Positions 57,601 through 64,000 of a DNA stretch of 64,000 bases are shown piece after piece. The notes below the pieces were generated by a model, which saw nothing but the letters and a program-made list of their open reading frames with translations, was not told the origin of the DNA and made no database searches. Position numbers and translations under genes: made by a program. The DNA is from Actinomadura sp. DC4. Lineage in GTDB: Bacteria; Actinomycetota; Actinomycetes; Streptosporangiales; Streptosporangiaceae. Within the stretch, counting starts at the first letter, position 1, and each line of letters opens with the position of its first letter. The stretch lies in the NCBI RefSeq assembly GCF_030406325.1, contig NZ_JAUEQY010000017.1, positions 62,001-126,000 of the forward strand. The letters run 5' to 3'.

Positions 57601-60600
57601 GGCTGCCCGGACCTCGCCGAGCTGGTCGTGGAGACGCCGCTGCCGCTCGGCGAGGAGCCGGCGACGGTGCAGGTACGCGTGGGGGAGGCCGACGAGTCGG
57701 GGCGCCGGACGCTGAGCGTGCACACGCGCCGCGACGGCGGCGGCTGGACGCGCTATGCCGGCGGTGTCGTCGCGCCCTCCGAGAACGATCCTGAGGACGA
57801 GGCGGGCGCGTGGCCGCCCGCCGGCGCGGCCGAGCTGTCGGTGGACGAGACCTACGACCTGCTGGTGGCGGGCGGCCTGGAGCACGGGCCGGCCTTCGCG
57901 GGGCTGCGCGCCGTGTGGCGGCTCGGTGAGGAGATCCTCGCCGAGGTGGCCCTGGATGAGGACCGGCGGACCGAGGCCGGCCGGTACGGCGTCCACCCGG
58001 CGCTGCTGGACGCCGCCCTGCAGCCCGCCGCCCACCTCCTGACCGGCGACGGGGCGACCGCGCGCCTGCCCTTCTCCTGGTCGGGCGTGTCGCTGACCGC
58101 TCCGGGCGCCGCCGCGCTGCGGGTCCGCCTGTCGCCGGCCGGCGACGACGGCCTGCGGCTCGTCGCGACGGACGAGACGGGCGCGCCGGTGCTGTCCGTG
58201 GACCGGCTCACGCTGCGGCCGGTCCCCGCGGGCGCCGGCGGGCCACGCGCGGACGGCCTCTACGCGGTGGAGTGGGTCGACGCCGCCGCCGAACCCGCCG
58301 CGCCGCTCGTGACCGCGACGCTCGGCGACGACCCGTACGGCTGGGCGGCCGCGATGGAGGCGGCCGGTCATGCGACGGCGCCCGCGGAGGGCGGTGCGGT
58401 GCCGGACCTGGTCGCGGTGGCCTGCGGACCCGCCGGCGACACGGCCGAGGCGGCTCACCAGGCGACGGCGCGGGCGCTGGCCGCGATCCGGGACTGGCTG
58501 GCCGAGGACCGTACCGCCGGCGCGCGGCTGGTGTTCCTCGTCCCCGGCGCGACCGAGGCGGAGCCCGCCGCCGCTGCGGTCTGGGGCCTGGTGCGGGCCG
58601 CGGCGGCGGAGCACCCGGGCCGGTTCGGGCTGGTCGACGTCTCCGGGCCGGTACCGGCCGGGGCGGCCGGCCGGATCCTGGCCGCGCTCGGGGAGGACGA
58701 GCCGGGAGTCGCCGTACGCGGCGACCGGGTCCTGGTGCCCCGCCTGGTCCGCGCGACCGAGCGGCCGGACGCCGCCGGCCCGGACGTCGCGGGCGGAACG
58801 GTGCTGGTCACCGGTGGGACCGGCACGCTCGGCGGCCTCGTCGCGCGCCATCTCGCCGCCGAGCACGGCGTACGGCACCTGCTGCTCGTGAGCCGCCGCG
58901 GCGCCGAGTCGCCCGGGGCGGCCGGGCTCGCCAGCGAGATGGCCGGGCTCGGCGCCGAGGTCACGTTCGCCGCCTGCGACGTCGCGGACCGTACGGCGCT
59001 GGCCGAGGTGCTGGCCGGGGTGCCCGCCGGCCGGCCCCTCACCGGCGTCGTGCACACCGCGGGCGTCATCGACGACGGCCTGATCAGCGCGCTCACCCCC
59101 GAACGGCTGGCGGCCGTCCTGCGCGGCAAGGCCGACGGCGCCTGGAACCTCCACGAGCTGACGGCGGGGCACGACCTCGCCCTGTTCGTCCTGTTCTCCT
59201 CGGTCACCGCGACGCTCGGCGGGCCCGGGCAGGCCAACTACGCCGCCGCCAACGCCTACCTCGACGGGCTGGCCCGCCACCGGCACGCGGCCGGGCTGCC
59301 GGCCGTCTCCGTGGGCTGGGGGCTCTGGGAGCCGCCCTCCGGCATGACGGCGCACCTCAGCGAGGCCGAGCGGGCGCGGATCGCGGGAGCGGGGGTGACG
59401 CCGCTGTCCGCCGAGCACGGGCTGGCGCTGTTCGACGCGGCGCTGCGCTGCGAGGGGCGGCCCCACCTGCTGGCGATGCGGTTGGAGGCGTCCGGGCCCG
59501 GGACGCCCGCGATCCTGGCGAGCCTCGGGTCCGGGCGCCGGCGTCCCCGGCGGTCCGGCGGCGGCTCGTTCGCCCGGCGGCTGGCCGGCCTGGCGGAGGC
59601 CGACGCCGCGCGGCTGGTCCTCGGCACGGTGCGTTCGGTCGCGGCGGCGGTCCTCGGCCATGACGGCGCCTCCGGCGTGCCGGCCGACCGGCCCTTCTCC
59701 GACCTGGGCGTCAGCTCGCTCACCGGCCTGGAGCTGCGCAACCGGCTCGCCGAGGAGACCGGGCTGCGGCTGCCGGCGACCCTCGTGTTCGACTACCCGT
59801 CCCCGCGTGTGCTCGCCGAGCGCCTGCGCGAGCTGGCCGGGGCCGTCACGGCCGCTCCGGAGCCCGTACGAGCCGCGGCGGCCGACGCCGGCGATCCGGT
59901 GGCGATCATCGGGATCGGGTGCCGCTACCCTGGCGGTGTGACCGGCCCGGACGGGCTGTGGGACCTCGTCGAGGCCGGGAGGGACGGCGTCGGGGAGTTC
60001 CCCGAGGACCGGGGCTGGAACGTCGCCGAGCTGTACGACCCGGACCCGGACCGGTCCGGCAAGTCGTACACGCGCGAGGGCGGTTTCCTCTACGACGCGG
60101 GCGACTTCGATGCCGCGTTCTTCGGCATCTCGCCGCGCGAGGCGCTGGCGACGGACCCGCAGCAGCGGCTGCTGCTGGAGACCTCCTGGGAGGCGTTCGA
60201 GCACGCGGGCGTCGACCCGCTGTCCGTACGCCGGCAGCAGGTGGGCGTCTTCGCGGGCCTGATGTACCACGACTACGGCGGGTGGCCGGCCGCGGTCCCC
60301 GAGGAGGTCGAGGGGTACTTCGGCATCGGCACGGCGGGCAGCGTCGCCTCCGGCCGGATCGCCTACACCCTGGGCCTGGAGGGGCCCGCGCTGACCGTGG
60401 ACACCGCGTGTTCCTCCTCGCTGGTGGCGCTGCACCTGGCGGTGCAGTCGCTGCGGCGGGGGGAGTGTTCGATGGCTCTCGCGGGCGGGGCGACCGTGAT
60501 GGCGACGCCCGGGGTGTTCGTGGAGTTCTCCCGGCAGCGGGGCCTGGCCGCCGACGGCCGCTGCAAGTCCTACGGCGAAGGCGCCGACGGTACGGGCTGG

Positions 60601-63111
60601 TCGGAGGGCGCGGGCATGATCCTCCTCGAGCGGCTGTCCGACGCGCGGCGCAACGGTCACCGGGTGCTCGCGGTGGTCCGCGGTTCCGCGGTGAACCAGG
60701 ACGGCGCGAGCAACGGCCTGACCGCCCCGAACGGCCCGTCGCAGGAACGCGTGATCCGCGCCGCCCTCGCCGACGCCGGGCTGGAGACCGCCGACGTCGA
60801 CGTGGTCGACGGGCACGGCACGGGCACGCCGCTGGGCGACCCGATCGAGGCGGGCGCGCTGCTGGCGACGTACGGGCAGGACCGCGCCCGGCCGCTGCTG
60901 CTCGGGTCGGTCAAGTCGAACCTCGGCCACACCCAGGCGGCGGCCGGCGTGGCCGGTGTGATCAAGATGGTGATGGCGCTGCGGCACGGCACGGTGCCGA
61001 AGACCCTCCACGCCTCCGCGCCGTCGTCGCAGGTGGACTGGGAGTCGGGCGCGGTCGAGCTGGCCACCGAGGCCGTCCCGTGGCCGGCGGCGGACCGGCC
61101 CCGCGGCGCGGGCGTGTCCTCGTTCGGGATCAGTGGCACCAACGCCCACGTCGTCCTGCAGGCCCCGGACCCGATCGAGGCGGACGACCCCTCCGGCGGG
61201 GTGGTGCCGCCCGTCCCCTGGCCGGTCACGGCGCGGGACGAGGCCGCGCTGCGGGCGCAGGCGGCGCGGCTGCGGGACACTCTGCCCGAGACGGCCGGCG
61301 CGGTCGACGTCGCCTGGTCCCTCGCCGCCACGCGTACCTCCTTCGAGCACCGTGCCGTGGTCGTCGGGCGGCCCGACGAGCTGCGCGAGGGCCTCGCCGC
61401 GCTGGCCGAGGGCCGGCCTTCGGCGAGTCTCGTACGTGGCGTGGCCGGCGAGGACGCCGACGTGGTGTTCGTCTTCCCCGGCCAGGGCGCGCAGTGGGCG
61501 GGCATGGCCGCCGAGCTGCTGGAGGACTGTGAGCCGTTCCGGCGGCGGATGGCCGCGTGCGCGGAGGCGCTCGCCCCGTACACCGGCTGGTCCCTCCTCG
61601 ACGTCATCCGCGGCGCCGAGGGCGCTCCCGGCCTGGACCGGGTGGACGTCGTGCAGCCCGCGCTGTTCGCCGTCATGGTGTCGCTGGCCGAGCTGTGGCG
61701 CGCCTGCGGCGTACGCCCGGCCGCCGTGATCGGGCACTCCCAGGGGGAGATCGCCGCGGCGTGTGTGGCGGGCCTGCTGACGCTGGAGGACGCCGCGAGG
61801 ATCGTGGCGCTGCGGGCCCGCGCGATCACCGAGCTGGCCGGCGGCGGGGCGATGGCCTCGATCCCGAGCCCGGCCGCCGAGGTGGCCGGGCGCATCGGCG
61901 GCCGGCCGGGCGGGCTCGGCGTGGCGGCCGTCAACGGGCCGTCCGCGACCGTGGTGGCCGGTGAGCCGGAGGCGGTCGAGGCGCTGGTCGGCGAGTACGC
62001 CGCCGAGGGCGTGCGCGCCCGGCGGGTCGCCGTCGACTACGCCTCCCACTCCCCGCATGTCGAGCCGGTGCGTGAGCGGCTGCTCGCCGAGCTGGACGGC
62101 GTCGCCTCCGGTGCGGGTGAGACGCCGCTGTTCTCGACCGTGACCGGTGAGGTGGCGGCGCCCGGCGAGCTCACCGCGGCGTACTGGTACCGCAACCTGC
62201 GCGAGCCGGTGCGCTTCGACGAGGCGGTGAGCGCGATGCTCGCCGGCGGGCGGCGCGTGTTCGTCGAGGTGAGCCCGCACCCGGTCCTGCTTCCCGCGAT
62301 CTCCGAACGCGCCGAGGAGTCCGGCGGGGGCGTCCTGGTCGCCACGCTCCGCCGGGACGAGGGCGGTTTCGGCCGGTTCTACGCCTCCCTCGCCGAGGTG
62401 TACGCCGCCGGCGCGGCGGTCGACTGGCCGGCCGCCCTGGCGGCCGCGGGCGTGCATGGCCGCCGGGTCGACCTGCCCACGTACGCCTTCCAGCGGCAGC
62501 GGTACTGGCTCGGCTCGGGCGCGGTGGAGTACGCCCCGGCCGGCCTGGAGCCGGACCCGCGCGGCGCCGGCGGCCCGGCCACGCTGCCGTCCCGGCTGGC
62601 GGGCCTGGCGGAGGAGGACGCCCTGCGCCTGCTCGTGGAGGAGGTACGCGGGGAGGTCGCGGCCGTGCTCGGTCACTCGGGCCCGGAGTCCGTGGACCCG
62701 GCGCGGCCGTTCACCCAGATCGGCCTGGACTCGATGGCGGCCGTGAAGCTGCGCGACCGCCTGAACGCGGCCGGCGCGGTGAAGCTGCCCACCACCGTGA
62801 TCTTCGACCATCCGACCCCGGAGGCGCTGGCCGCGGTGCTGCGCGCCGAGATCGCCGCCTCCGGCGCGGCGCCGGCGGCCGAGCCGCTCGAGGTCCAGCT
62901 CGACCGCGCGTACGCCGGGCTGCTGGCCGCCGGACCGGCCGACCTGGACCGGGCCGGCCTGGCGGCCCGGCTGCGGGCGATGCTCGCCGCGCTGGAGGAG
63001 GACGTCCCGGCGAACGGGCGGGCGGCGGACGCGGAGCTGGCCGACCGGCTCGGCGTCGCGAGCGACGATGAGATGTTCGCCTTCATCGACGGCCGGCTCG
63101 ACGGCGACTGA
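54691..63111 (+). CDS. Modular type I polyketide synthase, two extension modules
   Basis: A 2,806-residue PKS: N-terminal docking helix, then KS-AT-DH-KR-ACP and KS-AT-ACP, then a C-terminal docking segment. KS1 has Cys207, His342, His380; AT1 Ser649 in GHSQGE with YASH at 746-749; DH His946 (HAVLGRAVLP) and Asp1107; KR with GGTGTLGG at 1375, Tyr1517 and IDD at 1460 (LDD-like, B-type); ACP1 Ser1676. Module 2 has KS Cys1907, His2042, His2080; AT Ser2350 with YASH at 2450; ACP Ser2681. YASH predicts methylmalonyl-CoA for both. Module 1 should yield an alpha-methyl enoyl unit; module 2, with no reductive domains, leaves a beta-ketone. No loading or thioesterase domain, so it acts mid-assembly. 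ACP1 has VSSL instead of the common DSL. Confidence 0.96.
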   Translation: MPAESGDRMVEALRAALKETESLKRRNRRLVAAAREPVAIVGMACRFPGGVDSPDALWRLVDSAADAIGDFPADRGWDVEGLYDPDPDAAGKTYTRKGGFLHDAPDFDAEFFGISPREALSMDPQQRLLLECAWEAFESAGLPAEALRGSRTGVFAGVMHEDYGTFAPLGSGGEGYRLTGRVSSVASGRISYVFSLEGPAVTLDTACSSSLVALHLAVQSLRRGECSMALAGGATVMATPGAFVEFSRQRGLSADGRCKAFGADADGTGWSEGAGWLLVERLSDARRNGHRVLAVVRGSAVNQDGASNGLTAPNGPSQERVIRAALADAGLETADVDAVEAHGTGTRLGDPIEAGALQATYGRGRDRPLHLGSVKSNLGHAQAAAGVAGVVKMVQALRHETLPRTLHAEEPTPHVDWDSGAVTLVREPVAWPRGERVRRAGISSFGISGTNAHVILEEAPAEAAAPGGEPAAAPGAVLPVSAFGPAALRAQAERLHTLLTGDDAPEVADVGYSLTRRAVLGHRAVVLGDAKAGLAALRAGERSPDVVTGEAGAVGRTVFVFPGQGSQWRGMAAGLLAESPVFRARLAEWGAALSPYQDWSLEAVIRGDEGAPALDRVDVVQPALFGVMVSLAAVWESFGVVPEAVVGHSQGEIAAAYVAGALSIEDAAKVVALRAKALRELSHSGAMASIALPLAVVRERLAGGLEIAGVNGPSATVVTGDPVAVRELMAACEAEGVRARLVLIDYASHSVHVEPLRELLAAELAGVRALPGRIPVYSTVTGGPLPGTELGAAYWYRNLREPVRFEDATRALLADGHRAFVECSPHPLLTYGVEQTLDDAATGRTVVTGSLCRGAGGAADFLRSAAHAHVSGLNVDWGRAFGPGRAHVGLPSYPFQRRPYWLAAGTDLAGPGAHPLAGATVTLADDGGCVLTGRLSLRDQPWLADHAVLGRAVLPGAAAVEMALRAGAECGCPDLAELVVETPLPLGEEPATVQVRVGEADESGRRTLSVHTRRDGGGWTRYAGGVVAPSENDPEDEAGAWPPAGAAELSVDETYDLLVAGGLEHGPAFAGLRAVWRLGEEILAEVALDEDRRTEAGRYGVHPALLDAALQPAAHLLTGDGATARLPFSWSGVSLTAPGAAALRVRLSPAGDDGLRLVATDETGAPVLSVDRLTLRPVPAGAGGPRADGLYAVEWVDAAAEPAAPLVTATLGDDPYGWAAAMEAAGHATAPAEGGAVPDLVAVACGPAGDTAEAAHQATARALAAIRDWLAEDRTAGARLVFLVPGATEAEPAAAAVWGLVRAAAAEHPGRFGLVDVSGPVPAGAAGRILAALGEDEPGVAVRGDRVLVPRLVRATERPDAAGPDVAGGTVLVTGGTGTLGGLVARHLAAEHGVRHLLLVSRRGAESPGAAGLASEMAGLGAEVTFAACDVADRTALAEVLAGVPAGRPLTGVVHTAGVIDDGLISALTPERLAAVLRGKADGAWNLHELTAGHDLALFVLFSSVTATLGGPGQANYAAANAYLDGLARHRHAAGLPAVSVGWGLWEPPSGMTAHLSEAERARIAGAGVTPLSAEHGLALFDAALRCEGRPHLLAMRLEASGPGTPAILASLGSGRRRPRRSGGGSFARRLAGLAEADAARLVLGTVRSVAAAVLGHDGASGVPADRPFSDLGVSSLTGLELRNRLAEETGLRLPATLVFDYPSPRVLAERLRELAGAVTAAPEPVRAAAADAGDPVAIIGIGCRYPGGVTGPDGLWDLVEAGRDGVGEFPEDRGWNVAELYDPDPDRSGKSYTREGGFLYDAGDFDAAFFGISPREALATDPQQRLLLETSWEAFEHAGVDPLSVRRQQVGVFAGLMYHDYGGWPAAVPEEVEGYFGIGTAGSVASGRIAYTLGLEGPALTVDTACSSSLVALHLAVQSLRRGECSMALAGGATVMATPGVFVEFSRQRGLAADGRCKSYGEGADGTGWSEGAGMILLERLSDARRNGHRVLAVVRGSAVNQDGASNGLTAPNGPSQERVIRAALADAGLETADVDVVDGHGTGTPLGDPIEAGALLATYGQDRARPLLLGSVKSNLGHTQAAAGVAGVIKMVMALRHGTVPKTLHASAPSSQVDWESGAVELATEAVPWPAADRPRGAGVSSFGISGTNAHVVLQAPDPIEADDPSGGVVPPVPWPVTARDEAALRAQAARLRDTLPETAGAVDVAWSLAATRTSFEHRAVVVGRPDELREGLAALAEGRPSASLVRGVAGEDADVVFVFPGQGAQWAGMAAELLEDCEPFRRRMAACAEALAPYTGWSLLDVIRGAEGAPGLDRVDVVQPALFAVMVSLAELWRACGVRPAAVIGHSQGEIAAACVAGLLTLEDAARIVALRARAITELAGGGAMASIPSPAAEVAGRIGGRPGGLGVAAVNGPSATVVAGEPEAVEALVGEYAAEGVRARRVAVDYASHSPHVEPVRERLLAELDGVASGAGETPLFSTVTGEVAAPGELTAAYWYRNLREPVRFDEAVSAMLAGGRRVFVEVSPHPVLLPAISERAEESGGGVLVATLRRDEGGFGRFYASLAEVYAAGAAVDWPAALAAAGVHGRRVDLPTYAFQRQRYWLGSGAVEYAPAGLEPDPRGAGGPATLPSRLAGLAEEDALRLLVEEVRGEVAAVLGHSGPESVDPARPFTQIGLDSMAAVKLRDRLNAAGAVKLPTTVIFDHPTPEALAAVLRAEIAASGAAPAAEPLEVQLDRAYAGLLAAGPADLDRAGLAARLRAMLAALEEDVPANGRAADAELADRLGVASDDEMFAFIDGRLDGD
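55576..55697 (+). repeat. 122-bp exact repeat, copy 1 (KS1)
   Basis: Identical base for base to 60676-60797, offset exactly 5,100 bases (1,700 codons). It encodes the KS segment with VNQDGASNGLTAPNGPSQER just before the active-site His. Flanking KS sequence is similar but not identical, including a nearly identical stretch around 55321-55380. This looks like recent gene conversion or strong purifying copy between the two KS domains. Confidence 0.9.
60676..60797 (+). repeat. 122-bp exact repeat, copy 2 (KS2)
   Basis: The second copy of the repeat at 55576-55697, within the KS of module 2. Identity ends at the position just before codons that differ (GACGTG against GACGTC), so the tract boundaries are sharp on both sides. 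Confidence 0.9.
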
Positions 63112-63398
63112 ACGTCCGCTGAATGGACGTCGCGGGATATCCGACGTTAAAATCGGCGCGCTTGTGTGCTATTGCTTATCGTGACGATTTAATAGCATCC
63201 AGTAAATGGCCTGCGGCATTATGGCATTCAGCCATGAAGTGCTGATTAAGTCGCTCTAAAGCCGGGACCATAAAGCTTTCCCGACTGTCGTCCATTGTCG
63301 CCGCCTTGCCAATTTCGGGTACGCTGGTGACATATTCGGACCCGCGCTTGAAAGGGCGGTATTCCCGAGATGATGACGCATACCCTGCACGGAACTTC
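63112..63398. other. AT-rich gap between PKS genes with a candidate small minus-strand ORF
   Basis: A 287-base gap much richer in A+T than the PKS genes, probably carrying the promoter of the next PKS gene. On the minus strand a 39-codon frame (63295-63176) reads MDDSRESFMVPALERLNQHF and continues to LLDAIKSSR; it includes two TTA codons and its third positions are not GC-rich, so it does not look like host coding sequence. A longer version starts at 63400. It is listed as a possibility, not a gene. Confidence 0.35.
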
Positions 63399-64000
63399 AT
63401 GCTGACCGATCCGTCCGGACCTGCTGGTGTCGTCGTCCCGTGGGCGATCTCGGCGGCGGACGCCCCTGCTCTGCGCCGCCGGGCGAGGCAGCTGCACGCG
63501 TACCTCGGCGAGCGTCCCGGCCTCGACGCCGCCGACGTCGCCGCCGCGCTGGCGCCGACCGCCGGTCACGAGCGGCGCGCCGTGGTCGTCGGCGACCGTG
63601 ACCGGCTGCTCGGCGGGCTCGCCGCGCTCGCCGGCGGCACGGACGCGGCCGGCCTCGTGCACGGCGGGGCGGCCGATGAGCGGCCCGAGGGCGGGCTCGC
63701 CTTCGTCTTCCCCGGTCAGGGCGGGCAATGGCCCGGGATGGCGGCCGGCCTGCTCGACACCTCCCCGGTCTTCGCCGCGCGCATGCGCGCGTGCGCCGAC
63801 GCCCTGGCCGAACACGTCGGCTGGTCGCCGATCGACGTCGTGCGCGGCCTGCCCGGCACGCCCGACCCCGCCGCGGCCGACGTCGTCCAGCCCGTGCTGT
63901 TCGCCGTCATGGTGTCCCTGGCGGCGCTGTGGGAGGCGCACGGCGTCGTCCCGGACGCCGTCGTCGGGCACAGCATGGGCGAGATCGCCGCCGCGTACGT
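63399..64000 (+). CDS. Modular type I PKS starting with an AT loading domain (cut by window end)
   Basis: The frame opens directly with an AT linker and AT domain and no KS: VVVPWAISAADAPALRRRAR, LAFVFPGQGGQWPGMAAGLL, then the nucleophile in VVGHSMGEIAAAY (Ser192 by count). This is the layout of AT-ACP loading didomains, as in DEBS1. GHSMG rather than GHSQG, with the specificity motif (YASH or HAFH region) beyond the window, leaves the starter unit open. ATG at 63399 has a weak ggaa ribosome site. Its position after an extension-module gene means the order of genes is not the order of synthesis. If no ACP follows, the interpretation would change. Confidence 0.85.
   Translation, partial: MLTDPSGPAGVVVPWAISAADAPALRRRARQLHAYLGERPGLDAADVAAALAPTAGHERRAVVVGDRDRLLGGLAALAGGTDAAGLVHGGAADERPEGGLAFVFPGQGGQWPGMAAGLLDTSPVFAARMRACADALAEHVGWSPIDVVRGLPGTPDPAAADVVQPVLFAVMVSLAALWEAHGVVPDAVVGHSMGEIAAAY

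Noticed and set aside
56764-62811. A 2,015-codon frame antisense to the PKS
   Set aside because: It mirrors the repetitive PKS modules in a frame of low complexity (Arg, Gly, Pro, His) and contains no domain.
63176-63400. A 74-codon minus-strand gene between the PKS genes
   Set aside because: Kept only as a low-confidence observation: no family, non-host codon usage, and the gap is the expected promoter of the next PKS gene.

Overview
The window is very GC-rich actinomycete chromosome. Coding density is high, third codon positions are almost always G or C, GTG and TTG starts occur, and CGTACG-type words are common. The content (MmyB-type HTH regulators, F420-type oxidoreductases, a CU044_5270-like remnant, modular type I PKS) fits Streptosporangiales, for example an Actinomadura-like organism. 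The genus is inferred, not proven. No rRNA, tRNA, CRISPR array or insertion sequence was seen.

1-12 kb holds the N-terminal part of a Ser/Thr kinase, an MFS exporter, two SRPBCC proteins around a perfect 20-bp palindrome, a GNAT enzyme, an XRE-cupin regulator, a decayed flavin monooxygenase, a membrane-anchored secreted protein, an SDR, an ArsB/NhaD-like permease and a universal stress protein. 12-21 kb mixes intact genes with relics. The intact genes are a MmyB-type regulator/oxidoreductase pair, DedA, a methyltransferase, the Ada/AlkA + Ogt alkylation-repair pair, an esterase and a pentapeptide-repeat protein. The relics are argS, an ECF sigma factor, a CU044_5270-like gene, a cupin gene and a TetR gene. 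21-33 kb is a run of TetR/MarR regulators beside hydrolases and oxidoreductases, with readable operators, plus a 1,482-residue HEAT-repeat protein of unknown role.

33-40 kb carries a 1,829-residue fused biotin-dependent acyl-CoA carboxylase and a zinc-knuckle/coiled-coil protein. 40-48 kb has further regulator/enzyme pairs, a WD40 relic, and a compact operon (ArsR, small membrane protein, CDP-alcohol phosphatidyltransferase, VTT-type membrane protein) behind a clear sigma70-type promoter. 48.8-54.5 kb contains a rifampicin monooxygenase (rox) preceded by a 19-codon reading frame with a near-ideal Shine-Dalgarno, a SHOCT membrane protein, an F420/FMN enzyme, a secreted protein, and a second MmyB-type/aldo-keto reductase pair.

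From 54.7 kb the left part of a modular type I PKS cluster begins. The first gene encodes KS-AT-DH-KR-ACP-KS-AT-ACP with both AT domains of methylmalonyl type. The next, cut by the window end, starts directly with an AT, as an AT-ACP loading module does, so gene order appears not to follow biosynthetic order. The fused carboxylase might supply methylmalonyl-CoA, but that is inference.
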